64,000 bases of DNA from Ianthella basta (Eukaryota > Porifera > Demospongiae > Verongiida > Ianthellidae), in NCBI GenBank assembly GCA_964019415.1, contig OZ025885.1, positions 5,041,444 through 5,105,443 of the forward strand. Reading direction: 5' to 3'. A program made the position numbers and the translations under genes. This document shows positions 10,621 through 24,149 of the stretch, piece by piece (position 1 is the first letter of the stretch; each line of letters opens with the position of its first letter). Below the pieces are notes generated by a model, which was not told the DNA's origin, did not search any database, and was given only the letters and a program-made list of their open reading frames with translations.

Positions 10621-13600
10621 TAAGCAAGATGAAGAAAGATGAGGCAAGATTAAGCAAGATGAAGCAAGATGAGGCAAGATGAGGCAAGATTAAGCAAGAT
10701 GAAGCAAGATGAGGCAAGATGAGACAGGATAAAGCAAGATAAGAGAAGATTAAGCAAGATGAAGCAAGATGAGGCAAGATGAGAAAAGATTAAGCAAGAT
10801 AAAGCAAGATGAGACAAGACTAAACAAGATAAGGCAAGACGAGACAATATTATGTAAAATGAAGCAAGATGAGGCAAGATGAGACAAGATGAAACAAGAT
10901 CAAGCAAGATGAAGCAAGATGAGACAGACAAGATTAAGCAAGATTAAGCAAGATGAGGCAAGATGAAGCAAGATCAAGCAAGATGAAGCAAGATGAGGCA
11001 AGATGAGACAAGATGAAACAAGATGAGACAAGATTAAGCAAGATGGAGCAATCTAAGGCAAGATGAGACAAGATTAAGCAAGATAAAGCAAGATGAGGCA
11101 AGATGAGACAAGATTAAGCAAGATGAAGCAAGATTAAGCAAGATGAGGCAAGATGAGATATGATTTAGCAAGATGAGGCAAGATTAAGTAGGATAAAGCA
11201 AGATTAAGCAAGATTAGGCAAGATAAGAAAAGATTAAGCAAGATGAGGCAAGATGAGAAAAGATTAAGCAAGATGAAGCAAGATGAGGCAAGATGAGACA
11301 AGATTAAGCAAGATGAAGCAAGATGAGGCAAGATGAGACAAGATTAAGCAAGATTAAGCAAGATGAGGCAAGATGAGACAAGATTAAGCAAGATGAGGCA
11401 AGATGAGACAAGATTAAGCAAGATGAAGCAAGATGAGGCAAAGATGAGACAAGATTAAGCAAGATGAAGCAAGATGAGGCAAGATGAGACAAGATTAAGT
11501 AATATGAAGCAAGATGAAGCAAGATGAAGTAAGATGAGGCAAGATGAGGCAAGATGAGGCAAGATTAAGCAAGATTAAGCAAGATGAGGCAAGATGAGGC
11601 AAGATGAGACAACATTAAGATAGATCAAGCAAGATTAAGCAAAATGAGGCAAGACGCGATAAGATTAAGCAAGATTAAGCAAGATGAGGCAAGATGAGAC
11701 AAGATTAAGCAAGATGAGGCAAGACGAGGCAAGACGAGACAAGATTAAGTAAAATGAAGCAAGATGAGGCAAGATGAGACAAGATGAGACAAGATCAAGC
11801 AAGATGAAGCAAGATGAGACAAGATTAAGCAAGATGAAGCAAGATGAGACAAGTTGAGAGAAGATCAAGCAAGATTAAGCAAGATAAGACAAGATTAAGA
11901 AAGATGAAGCTAGATGAGACAAGATGAGACAAGATAAAGCAAGATGAAGCAAGATGATGCAAGATGCGACAAGATTAAGCAAGATTAAGCAAGATGAGGC
12001 AAGATGAGACAAGATTAAGCAAGATGAGGCAAGACGAGGCAAGACGAGACAAGATTAAGTAAAATGAAGCAAGCTGAGGCAAGATGAGACAAGATGAGAC
12101 AAGATGAAGCAAGATGAAGCAAGATGAGACAAGATTAAGCAAGATGAAGCAAGATGAGGCAAGATTAAGCAAGATTAAGGAAGATGAAGCGAGATGAGGC
12201 AAGATGAGACAAGATTAAGCAAGATGAGGCAAGATGAGACAAGATTAAGCAAGATGAGACAAGATGAAGCAAGATGAAGTAAGATGAAGCAAGATGAGGC
12301 AAGATAAAGCAAGATGAAGCAAGATGAGGCAAGATGAGACAAGATTATGCAAGATGAGGCAAGATTAAGCAAGATGAAGCAAGATGAAGCAAGATGAGGC
12401 AAGATGAAGCAAGATGAGGCAAGATGAGGCAACATGAGGCAAGATTAAGCAAGATGAAGCAAGATGAGGCAAGATGAAGCAAGATGAGGCAAGATGAGGC
12501 GACATGAGGCAAGATTAAGCAAGATGAAGCAAGATGAGGCAAGATGAGACAAGATTAAGCAACGTGAGGCAAGATTAAGCAAGATGAGGCAAGATGAGGT
12601 AGGATGAGACAAGATTAAGCAAGATGAAGAAGATGAGGCAAGATTAAGCAAGATGAAGCAAGATAAGTAGGATAAAGCAAGATCAAGCAAGATGAGGCAA
12701 GATGAGACAAGATGAAGCAACGTGAGGCAAGATTAAGCAAGATGAGGCAAGATGAGGTAGGATGAGACAAGATTAAGCAAGATGAAGAAGATGAGGCAAG
12801 ATTAAGCAAGATTAAGCAAGATGAAGCAAGATGAGGCAAGATGAGGCAAGATTAAGCAAGATGAGGCAAGATGAGACAAGATGAAGCAAGATGAAGCAAG
12901 ATGAAGCAAGATGAGGCAAGATGAAGCAAGATGAAGCAAGATGAGGCAAGATGAAGCAAGATGAGGCAAGATGAGGCAACATGAGGCAAGATTAAGCAAG
13001 ATGAAGCAAGATGAGGCAAGATGAAGCAAGATGAGGCAAGATGAGGCGACATGAGGCAAGATTAAGCAAGATGAAGCAAGATGAGGCAAGATGAGACAAG
13101 ATTAAGCAACGTGAGGCAAGATTAAGCAAGATGAGGCAAGATGAGGTAGGATGAGACAAGATTAAGCAAGATGAAGAAGATGAGGCAAGATTAAGCAAGA
13201 TGAAGCAAGATAAGTAGGATAAAGCAAGATCAAGCAAGATGAGGCAAGATGAGACAAGATGAAGCAACGTGAGGCAAGATTAAGCAAGATGAGGCAAGAT
13301 GAGGTAGGATGAGACAAGATTAAGCAAGATGAAGAAGATGAGGCAAGATTAAGCAAGATTAAGCAAGATGAAGCAAGATGAGGCAAGATGAGACAAGATA
13401 AGACAATATTAAGTAAGATGAAGCAAGATGAGGCAAGATGAGGCAAGATGAGACCAGATTAAGCAAGATGAGGCAAGATTAAGTAGGATAAAGCAAGATT
13501 AAGCAAGATGAGGCAAGATGAGAAAGGATTAAGCAAGATGAGGCAAGATGAGACAAGATTAAGCAAGATTAAGTTAGATGAGGCAAGATGAGACACGATT

Positions 13601-14582
13601 AAGCAAGATGAGGCAAGATAAGGAAAGATTAAGCAAGACAAAGCAAGATGAGGAAAGATGAGACAAAATTAAGCAGGGTGAGGCAAGATGAGGCAAGATG
13701 AGACTAGATGAAGCAAGATGAAGCAAGATGAAGCAAGATGAGGCAAGATGAAGCAAGATGAGACAAGATTAAGCAAGATGAAGCAAGATGAGGCAAAGAT
13801 GAGACAAGATTAAGCAAGATGAAGCAAGATGAGGCAAGATGAGACAAGATTAAGCAAGATGAGGCAAGATGAGGCAAGATGAGACAAGATTAAACAAGAT
13901 GAAGCAAGATGAGGCAGGAAGAGACAAGATGAAGCAAGATAAAGCAAGATTAAGCAAGATGAGGCAAGATGGGACCAGATTAAGCAAGATGAGGCAAGAT
14001 TAAGTAGGATAAAGCAAGATCAAGCAAGATGACTCAGAGGCAAGATGAGACAAGATGAAGCAGGTGAGGCAAGTTTAAGCAAGATGAGGCAAGATGAGAC
14101 AAGATGAAGCAAGACAAGAAGATGAGGCAAGATTAAGCAAGATTAAGCAAGATGAAGCAAGATGAGGCAAGATAAGACAAGATTAAGTAAGATGAAGCAA
14201 GATGAGGAAGATGAGGCAAGCTGAGACAAGATTAAGCAAGATGAAGCAAGATGAGGCAAGATGAGACAAGATTAAGCAAGATGAAGCAAGATGAGGCAAG
14301 ATGAGACAAAATTAAGCAAGATTAAGCAAGATGAGGCAAGACGAGACAAGATTAAGCAAGACAAAGCAAGATGAGGCAAGATGAGACAAGATTAAGCAAG
14401 GTGAGGCAAGATGAGGCAAGATGAGACAAGATGAAGCAAGATGAAGCAAGATGAAGCAAGATAAGGCAAGATGAGACAAGATGAGACAAGATTAAGCAAG
14501 ATGAGGCACGGTGAGGCAAAGATGAGACAAGATTAAGTAAGATGAAGCAAGATGAGGCAAGATGAAGCAAGATGAGGCAAGA
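10621..14582. repeat. Decamer satellite, block 1
   Basis: Tandem 10-bp units of the types AGATTAAGCA, AGATGAAGCA, AGATGAGGCA and AGATGAGACA, with occasional 9- and 11-bp units. Local larger repeats occur: the stretch around 12.54-12.85 kb recurs around 13.09-13.39 kb. The plus strand is about 80% purine. Confidence 0.97.
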
Positions 14583-14856
14583 TTCATGCTCAACCCAAGA
14601 ACATGGGATCAGTGTGAAGAAGACGGCCAAGCGACCTGTGGGGAGACCGAGGAAGCACCCACTAGAACTGAGCAATGGCCAGGCGGAGGCCGACAAGCCA
14701 GAGAACATCCAGGCGGCACCCGTAGTTGTTGATGGTGAGGAGCCCAGTGTCAAGTCCATTCGATGCCAATACACTGCTAAACAGAAGCAGCGCATTGTCC
14801 TTTACGCTAGGCACCATGGAGTTCGTCCCGCTGAAGGGAAGTTCAGCATTCCGTGA
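14572..14856 (+). pseudogene. AT-hook / helix-turn-helix fragment, copy A', fused to the satellite
   Basis: 94 codons. The first four (MRQD) come from the satellite decamer ATGAGGCAAGAT and the rest from the copied flank (SCSTQEHGISVKKTAKRPVG and so on). The AT-hook and partial helix-turn-helix are as in copy A. The stop pair after FSIP is shared with copy A. The satellite thus supplies an ATG that copy A lacks, although expression is unproven. Confidence 0.55.
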
Positions 14857-15452
14857 TAGAATATCCAGTGGTGGCTAAAGAGCTTTCGTGATGATGGCAT
14901 CGAACAGAGTTTCACACGTGCGTACGCAACAGTGCTATTCCGCTCTAATTACATGTGCTAGGCACCGTTCCAATCGAAGCGCCCCTTGACCATTGCGTAA
15001 TTTTATCCGTTCTAATAAGAAGCGCCTGTCAGTGGTGGAATTATTTTAAGAGGCGCCTATATTAGAATTTATATGGTATATATCTCGGGAGCTACAAGCT
15101 CAATCCAGCTCAATCCAGCTCGGGATTCGTGTGCGTGGTGGACATAGAGGTCAGTAAACAGTGACGGAGCTAGACCTTTGTCGCTTGCCAACTGTTGGAA
15201 ATACACGCCGATAAAGTAAGTTTTCATGGAGTTCCCCATATTACCTTACATTTAGAAGTGTTACACAACTGCTTCAAAATGGACACTAAATGAATGTAAC
15301 CAGTAGCCATGGTTACATGTCACATGAACTTGTTCACTATTACAGTGCATAGAGACCTTTGGCAAAGATAGTCTTGTAAGTTCACTCAAGATGGTAGGAC
15401 AATTTACCACTAGGAATTGAAAAACAAAGGAAACATCACTAGGTTCGAATTT
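14583..15452. repeat. Second copy of the left satellite flank
   Basis: Starts abruptly at TCATGCTCAACC within the array and is collinear with 9750-10612, with few substitutions and a small tandem duplication near 15100 (CAATCCAGCT twice). It ends in the same junction, GGTTCGAATTTGAGA, running into decamers. Confidence 0.92.
14957..15062. repeat. Dispersed ~105-bp repeat, copy 3
   Basis: The copy inside the duplicated flank, with AAGCGCCCCTTGACC and AAGCGCCTGTCAGTGG. Confidence 0.6.
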
Positions 15453-18400
15453 GAGACAAGATTAATCAAGATGAAGAAAGATGAGGCAAGATTAAGCAAG
15501 ATTAAGCAAGATAATGCAAGATGAGGCAAGATGAGACAAGATTAAGCAAGATGAGGCAAGATGAGACAAGATTAAGCAAGATAAAGCAAGATGAGGCAAG
15601 ATGAGACAAGATTAAGTAAAATGAAGCAAGATGAGGCAAGATGAGAAAAGATGAGACTAGATTAAGCAAGATGAATCAAGATGAGACAAGATTAAGCAAG
15701 ATTAAGCAAGATGAAGCAAGATGAGGCAAGATTAAGGAAGATGAAGCAAGATTAGACAAGATTAAGCAAGATGAAACAATCTGAGGCAAGATAAGACAAG
15801 ATTAAGCAAGATAAAGCAAGATGAGGCAAGATGAGACAAGATTAAGCAAGATGAAGCAAGATTAACCAAGATGAGGCAAGATGAAGCAAGATTAAGCAAG
15901 ATGAGGCAAGATGAGACAAGATGAAGTTAGATGAGGCAAGATGAGACAAGATAAAGGAAGATGAAGCAAGATGAGGTAAGACGAGACAAGATTAAGCAAG
16001 ATGAAGAAAGACGAGGCAAGACGAGACAAGATTAAGCAAGATGAAGCAAGATGAGGCAAGATGAGACAAGATTAAGCAAGATGAAGCAAGATCAGGCAAG
16101 ATGAGACAAGATTAAGCAAGATGAGACAAGACGAGACAATATTAAGTAAAATAAAGCAAGATGAGGCAAGATGAGACAAGATGAGACAAGATCAAGCAAG
16201 ATGAAGCAAGATGAGACAAGATTAAGCAAGATGAAGCAATCTGATGCAAGATGACACAAGATTAAGCAAGATAAAGCAAGATGAGGCAAGATGAAGCAAG
16301 ATTAAGCAAGATGAGACAAGATTAAGCAAGATGAGGCAAGATTAAGCAAGATGAGGCAAGATTAACCAAGATTAAGCAAGATGAAGCAAGATGAGGCAAG
16401 ATGAGACAAGATGAAGTTAGATGAGGCACGGTGAGACAAGATAAAGGAAGATGAAGCAAGATGAGGTAAGATGCGACAAGATTAAGCAAGATTAAGCAAG
16501 ATGAGGCAAGATGAGACAAGATTAAGCAAGATGAAAAAAGACGAGGCAAGACGAGACAAGATTAAGCAAGATAAAGCAAGATGAGGCAAGATGAGACAAG
16601 ATTAAGCAAGATGAAGCAAGATGAGGCAAGATGAAGCAAGATGAGACAAGATTAAGCAAGATGAAGCAAGATGAGGCAAGATGAGACAAGATGAAGTTAG
16701 ATGAGGCAAGATGAGACAAGATAAAGGAAGATGAAGCAAGATGAGGTAAAATGCGACAAGATTAAGCAAGATTAAGCAAGATCAGGCAAGATAAGACAAG
16801 ATGAGACAAGATCAAGCAAGATGAAGCAAGATGAGACAAGATTAAGCAAGATGAAGCAATCTGAGGCAAGATGAGACAAGATTAAGCAAGATTAAGCAAG
16901 ATGAGGCAAGATGAGACAAGATTAAGCAAGATGAAGCAAGATGAAGCAAGATTAACCAAGATTAAGCAAGATTAAGCAAGATGAGACAAGATGAAGTTTG
17001 ATGAGGCACGATGAGACAAGATAAAGGAAGATGAAGCAAGATGAGATAAGATGCGACAAGATTAAGCAAGATTAAGCAAGATGAGGCAAGATGAGACAAG
17101 ATTAAGCAAGATGAAGAAAGACGAGGCAAGACGAGACAAGATTAAGCAAGGTGAAGCAAGATGAGGCAAGATGAGACAAGATCAAGCAAGATGAAGCAAG
17201 ATGAGGCAAGATGAGGCAAGATGAGACAAGATTAAGCAAGATGAAGCAAGATGAGGCAAGATGAGACAAGATGAAGTTAGATGAGGCAAGATGAGACAAG
17301 ATAAAGGAAGATGAAGCAAGATGAGGTAAGATGCGACAAGATTAAGCAAGATTAAGCAAGATGAGGAAAGATGAGACAAAATGAGACAAGATCAAGCAAG
17401 ATGAAGCAAGATGAGACAAGATTAAGCAAGATGAAGCAATCTGAGGCAAGATGAGACAAGATTAAGCAAGATAAAGCAAGATGAGGCAAGATGAGACACG
17501 ATTAAGCAAGATGAAGCAAGATTAGCCAAGATGAGGCAAGATGAAGCAAGATTAAGCAAGATGAGGCAAGATGAGACAAGATTAAGCAAGATGAGGCAAG
17601 ATTAAGCAAGATGAGACAAGATGAAGTTAGATGAGGCAAGATGAGACAAGATAAAGGAATATGAAGCAAGATGAGGTAAGATGCGACAAGATTAAGCAAG
17701 ATGAGGCAAGATGAGACAAGATTAAGCAAGATGAAGAAAGACGAGGCAAGACGAGACAAGATTAAGCAAGATGAAGTAAGATGAGGCAAGATGAGACAAG
17801 ATTAAGCAAGATGAAGCAAGATGAGGCAAGATGAGACAAGATTAAGCAAGATGAAGCAAGATGAGGCAAGATGAGACAAGATTAAGCAAGATGAGGCAAG
17901 ACGAGACAATATTAAGTAAAATAAAGCAAGATGAGGCAAGATGAGACAAGATGAGACAAGATCAAGCAAGATGAAGCAAGATGAGACAAGATTAAGCAAG
18001 ATTAAGCAATCTGAGGCAAGATGAGACAAGATTAAGCAAGATAAAGCAAGATGAGGCAAGATGAGACAAGATTAAGCAAGATGAAGCAAGATTAATCAAG
18101 ATGAGGCAAGATGAAGCAAGATTAAGCAAGATGAGGCAAGATGAGACAAGATTAAGCAAGATGAAGCAAGATCAGGCAAGATGAGACAAGATTAAGCAAG
18201 ATGAGGCAAGACGAGACAATATTAAGTAAAATAAAGCAAGATGAGGCAGCAAGATGAGACAAGATGAAGTTAGATGAGGCAAGATGAGACAAGATAAAAA
18301 AAGATGAAGCAAGATGAGGTAAGATGCGACAAGATTAAGCAAGATGAGGCAAGATGAGACAAGATTAAGCAAGATGAAGCAAGATGAGGCAAGAAGAGAC

Positions 18401-20940
18401 AATATTAAGCAAGATGAAGCAAGATGAGACAAGATTAAGCAAGATGAGTCAAGACGAGACAATATTAAGTAAAATAAAGCAAGATGAGGCAAGATGAGAC
18501 AAGATGAGACAAGATCAAGCAAGATGAAGCAAGATGAGACAAGATTAAGGAAGATGAAGTAAGATGAGGCAAGATTAAGCAAGATGAAGCAAGATGAAGT
18601 AAGATGAGGCAAGATGAGACAAGATGAAGCAAGATGAGACAAGATGAAATTAGAAGAGGCAAGATGAGACAAGATAAAGCTAGATGAAGCAAGATGAGAC
18701 AAGATTAAGCAAGATGAAGCAATCTGAGGCAAGATGAGACAAGATTAAGCAAGATAAAGTAAGATGAGGCAAGATGAGACAAGATGAAGCAAGATGAAGC
18801 AAGATGAGGCAAGATGAGGCAAGATGAAGGAAGATGAAGCAAGATGAGGCAAGATGAGGCAAGATGAAGCAAGATGAAGTACGATTAAGCAAGATGAGGC
18901 AAGATTAAGCAAGATGAGGCAAGATTAAGCAAGATAAAGCAAAATGAGGCGAGATGAGACAAGATTAAGCAAGATTAAGCAAGATGAGGAAGATGAGGCA
19001 AGATGAGACAAGATGAAGCAAGATGAGGTAGGATGAGACAAGATTAAGCAAGATGAAGAAAGATGAGGCAAGATTAAGCAAGATGAAACAAGATGAAGGA
19101 AGATGAGGCAAGATGAGACAAGATGAAGCAAGATAAGACAAGATTAAGTAAGATGAAGAAAGATGAGGCGAGATGAGACAAGATTAAGCAAGATTAAGCA
19201 AGATGAGGCAAGATGAGGCAAGATGAGACAAGATGAAGCAAGATGAGGTAGGATGAGACAAGATTAAGCAAGATGAAGAAAGATGAGGCAAGATTAAGTA
19301 GGGTAAAGCAAGATTAAGCAAGATGAGGCAAGATGAGGCAAGATGAGACAAGATGAAGCAAGATTAAGCAAGAGGAGGCAAGATGAGGCAAGATGAGACA
19401 AGATGAAGCAAGATGAGGTATGATGAGACAAGATTAAGCAAGATGAAGAAAGATGAGGCAAGATTAAGCAAGATGAAGCAAGATGAAGGAAGATGAGGCA
19501 AGATGAGACAAGATGAAGCAAGATAAGACAAGATTAAGCAAGATGAAGCAAGATGAGGCGAGATGAGACAAGATTAAGCAAGATTAAGCAAGATTAAGCA
19601 AGATGAGAAGATGAGGCAAGATGAGACAAGATGAAGCAAGATGAGACAGGATGAGACAAGATTAAGCAAGATGAAGAAAGATGAGGCAAGATTAAGTAGG
19701 ATAAAGCAAGATTAAGCAAGATGAGGCAAGATGAGGCAAGATGAGACAAGATGAAGCAAGATTAAGCAAGAGGAGGCAAGATGAGAAAAGATTAAGCAAG
19801 ATGAGGCAGATTAAGCAAGATTAAGCAAGATGAAGCAAGATGAGGTAGGATGAGACAAGATTAAGCAAGATGAAGAAAGATGAGGTAAGATTAAGCAAGA
19901 TGAAACAAGATGAAGGAAGATGAGGCAAGATGAGACAAGATGAAGCAAGATAAGACAAGATTAAGCAAGAAGAAGAAAGATGAGGCGAGATGAGACAAGA
20001 TTAAGCAAGATTAAGCAAGACGAGGCAAGATGAGAAAAGATTAAGCAAGATGAGGCAAGATGAGACAAGATTAAGCAAGATGAAGAAAGATTCAGCAAGA
20101 TTCAGCAAGATTAAGCAAGATGAGGCGAGATGAGACCAGATTAAGCAAGATTAAGCAAGATGAAGGAAGATGAGGCAAGATGAGACAAGATGAAGCAAGA
20201 TGAGGCAAGACAAGGCAAGACGAGACAATATTAAATAAAATGAAGCAAGATGAGGCAAGATGAGACAAGATGAGACAAGATAAAGCAAGATGAAGCAAGA
20301 TGAGACAAGATTAAATAAAATGAAGCAAGATGAAGCAAGATGAAGCAAGATGAGACAAGATTAAGCACAATGAAGCAAGATGAGGCAAGATGCGACAAGA
20401 TTAAGCCAGATTAAGCAAGATGAGGCAAGATGAGACAAGATAAAGCAAGATGAAGCAAGATGAGACAAGATTAAATACAATGAAGCAAGATGAAGCAAGA
20501 TGAAGCAAGATGAGGCAAGATGAGACAAGATGAAGCAAGATGAGACAAGATAAAGCAAGATGAAGCAAGATGAGGCAAGATGCAACAAGATTAAGCAAGA
20601 TGAAGCAAGATGAGGCAAGATGAGACTAGATTAAGCAAGACTAAGCAAGATGAGGCAAGATGAGGCAAGATGAGACAAGATTAAGCAAGATTAAGCAAGA
20701 TGAGGCAAGAAGAGACAAGATTAAGCAAGATTAAGCAAGATGAGGCAAGATGAGACAAGATTAAGCAAGATTAAGCAAGATGAGGCAAGATGAGACAAGA
20801 TTAAGCAAGATGAGGCAAGATGAGGTAAGATTGGACAAGATTAAGCAAGATGAAGCAAGATGAAGCAAGATGAGGCAACATGAGACAAGATTAAGCAAGA
20901 TTAAGCAAGATGAAGAAAGATGAGGCAAGATTAAGCAAGA
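15453..20940. repeat. Decamer satellite, block 2
   Basis: The same unit family. Variant units such as AAGGAAGATG, GAAGTTAGATGAGG, AGTAAAATAAAG and GAAGCAATCTGAGG recur and mark higher-order units. The end of this block (from about 20.05 kb) belongs to the duplicated 8-kb segment. Confidence 0.97.
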
Positions 20941-20944
20941 TTAA

Positions 20945-21903
20945 GGTAGTAGGTACAGCTAAAAGCTTTCTTTAGGGTACATTACTTTTGCCTATGCAAC
21001 TCTCAAATCATAAATCCACCGATGATGATTGTTACAAATGTGATAAACTGGTAAATTTCCCATAATTTGGTGTCACTTGTTAATTGATCGGTGATTCCCT
21101 TATTGAGATAATCTAAGTGAAAGTGAAAAATTATCACCTTGATTGAAGTCAAGCAACTCCAGGGAAATTCGATCTTCTTCTACCCCGAAAGGCTGAGATG
21201 GACCAAACCTGGGATATACAATCTAAAGACATGTGTGCACAAACCTATGGCAGTGATTTACTAGTTTCCATCTTGTTGTGGAGTTATTCTCTATCCCTTT
21301 TTAACTTACAACATTTGCAATAACTCGATCACAGAAACGATTTTCCCTTATCGCTGCCACAGGAATCTGCCTAACATAATGCCCTACACGATGAAGCAAA
21401 CCGCGTTTGGATCGGTTGTAACACTTCAGACTAGATAGCTCTGCAACACCTTTAGCACGCACAGTGGTATGCCAGAGTAAGCGCCATTGAAACATTTCGT
21501 ACTCGCTACCTAAGCCAACGCTAAGAACAACCGTTATAACGCAGAATCCAGTAACTTTCGAGCTTCGCACGTGGAACGATCGCCTACAAGAGGCCGAAGT
21601 CTGCTATACTTCCCTCGCCGTTGATTTGGAAGGCCAAATAGTAGTGGTTTCACACCTCATTTCACACCTGTCACCTTCTGTACGTAGGTATAAACATCCC
21701 TGCTGCCAACAGTCAGCAATTACAATTCAGACCATTAACACTTAGAGTTTGACATAAATCGCCGAATTTTCATTCTTTCATAACTTGTGACAGCGTGAAA
21801 GTACAGACTTGGAACCTTCAGTTAAGATGTCTGATGATGAAGTTAACTCAACCACTAAAAATGAAGGCCAACTGATTTGGTCAATTTAGCCGTACCTACT
21901 ACC
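20945..21903. mobile_element. Non-autonomous TTAA element, copy 1 (959 bp)
   Basis: Flanked by TTAA on both sides (20941-20944 and 21904-21907). The inverted ends are GGTAGTAGGTACAGCTAAA and the complement of GGTAGTAGGTACGGCTAAA. TTAA targets are used by piggyBac and Kolobok elements, and the family cannot be chosen from the ends alone. It holds an 89-codon minus-strand frame (21301-21570) that is kept in copy 2 but resembles no known family. No transposase is present. Confidence 0.88.
21301..21570 (-). CDS. 89-codon open frame in the TTAA element, unknown
   Basis: The frame includes SKVTGFCVITVVLSVGLGSE and RSKRGLLHRVGHYVRQIP. The second copy (47986-48255) has the same length and about a dozen differences, none of them a stop. 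No domain is recognised. It may be a remnant of a longer gene or a chance frame; the shared frame does not prove selection because the two copies are recent duplicates. Confidence 0.3.
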   Translation of the reverse strand: MRSSKVTGFCVITVVLSVGLGSEYEMFQWRLLWHTTVRAKGVAELSSLKCYNRSKRGLLHRVGHYVRQIPVAAIRENRFCDRVIANVVS

Positions 21904-23880
21904 TTAAGCAAGATGAAGGAAGATGAGGCAAGATGAGACAAGATGAAGCAAGATTAAGCAAGATGAGGCAGATTAAGCAAGATTAAGAAAGATGAAGCAA
22001 GATGAGGCAAGATGAGACAAGATGAAGTTAGATGAGACAAGATGAGACAAGATTAAGCAAGATTAAGCAAGATGAGGCAAGATGAGACAAGATTAAGCAA
22101 GATGAGGTAAGATTGGACAAGATTAAGCAAGATGAAGCAAGATTAAGCAAGATGAGGCAGATTAAGCAAGATTAAGCAAGATGAAGCAAGATGAGACATG
22201 ATTAAGCAAGATGAGTCAAGACTAGACAAGATTAAGTTAGATGAGGCAAGATGAGGCAAGATGAGAGAAGATTAAGTAAGATGAAGCTAGATGAGGCAAG
22301 ATGAGGCAAGATAAGAAAAGATTAAGCAAGATTAAGCAAGATGAGGCAAGATGAGACAAGATGAAGCAAGATGAGGCAAGATGAGGCAAGATGAGACAAG
22401 ATGAAGTTAGATGAGGCAAGATGAGACAAGATAAAGTAAGATGAAGCAAGATGAGGCAAGATGCGACAAGATTAAGGAAGATGAAGCAAGATGAGGCAAG
22501 ATGCGACAAGATTAAGCAATATGAAGCAAGATGAGGCAAGATGAGACAAGATGAAGTTAGATGAGGCAAGATTAGACAAGATAAAGCAAGATGAAGCAAG
22601 ATGAGGCAAGATGCGACAAGATTAAGCAAGATGAAGCAAGATGAGGCGAGATGAGACAAGATTAAGCAAGATGAAGCAAGATGAAGCAGATTAAGCAAGA
22701 TTAAGCAAGATGAAGCAAGATGAGACAAGATTAAGCAAGATGAGGCAAGATGAGGAAAGATGAGACAAGATTAAGCAAGATAAGACAAGATTAAGCAAGA
22801 TAAGACAAGATTAAGCAAGATGAAGCAAGATGAGGTGAGATGAGACAAGATTTAGCAAGATGAAGCAAGATTAAGCAAGATGAGGCAGATTAAGCAAGAT
22901 TAAGCAAGATGAAGCAAGATGAGACAAGATTAAGCAAGATGAGGCAAGACGAGGCAAGACGAGACAAAATTAAGTAAAATGAAGCAAGATGAGGCAAGAT
23001 GAGACAAGGTGAGACAAGATGAAGCAAGATGAAGCAAGATGAGGCAAGATCAGACAAGATGAAGCAAGATGAGACAAGATTAAGCAAGATGAGACAAGAT
23101 TAAGCAAGATAAAGCAAGATGAGACAAGATTAGGCAAGATGAAGCAAGATGAGACAAGATTAAGCAATATTAAGGAAGATGAAGCAAGATGAGGCAAGAT
23201 TAAGCAAGATGAAGCAAGATGAGGCAAGATGAGACAAGATGAAGTTAGATGAGGCAAGATGAGACAAGATAAAGCAAGATGAAGAGAGATGAGGCAAGAT
23301 GCGACAAGATTAAGCAAGATGAAGCAAGATGAGGTAAGATGCAACAAGATTAAGCAAGATGAAGCAAGATGAGGCAAGATGAGACAAGATGAAGTTAGAT
23401 GAGGCAAGATGAGACAAGATAAAGCAAGATGAAGCAAGATGAGGCAAGATGCGACAAGATTAAGCAAGATTAAGCAAGATGAGGGAAGATGTGACAAGAT
23501 TAAGCAAGTTGAGGCAAGACGAGACAAGATTAAGTAAAACGAAGCAAGATGAGGCAAGATGAGACAAGATTAAGCAAGATTATGCAAGATGAGGCAAGAT
23601 TAAGCAAGATGAAGCAAGATGAGGCAAGATTAAGCAAGATTATGCAAGATGAGGCAAGATTAAGCAAGATGAGGCAAGATTAAGCAAGATGAAGCAAGAT
23701 GAAACAAGATTAAAGCAAGATGAGGCAAGATGAGACAAGATGAAGCAAGATTAAGAAAGATGAGGCATGATGAGACAAGATAAAGCAAGATGAGGTAAGA
23801 TGAGGCAAGATGAGACAAGATGAAGTTAGATGAGGCAAGATGAGACAAGATAAAGCAAGATGAAGCAAGATGAGGCAAGA
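21904..23880. repeat. Decamer satellite, block 3
   Basis: Same family, lying between the TTAA element and the Kolobok. It is collinear with 48591-50647. Confidence 0.96.
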
Positions 23881-24149
23881 TTAAAGTGCCACTGACATGC
23901 AAAATTAGTATTTTATTAATGGATGCAGTCTGATTAATTAGGACCATAGGTGATAGTCTAAATTGGTACAATTACGCGCAAGTGGGAGAAAATCCGCGAT
24001 TATACGCAACCGGATTCCGAAAATCGGCCATTTTGTTAATGACGTCACAAGGGGAACGCTATCGTAGCGTAATATGTGATAGAAAGCGAAATTCCGCCGT
24101 CTTCGCTCGCTACTCGACGTAGAATCGTTCTGAAATCGTCAGCAGCACC

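Noticed and set aside
20945-21903. Assigning the 0.96-kb TTAA element to piggyBac
   Set aside because: TTAA fits both piggyBac and Kolobok, the ends do not begin with the usual piggyBac CCC, and no transposase is present.
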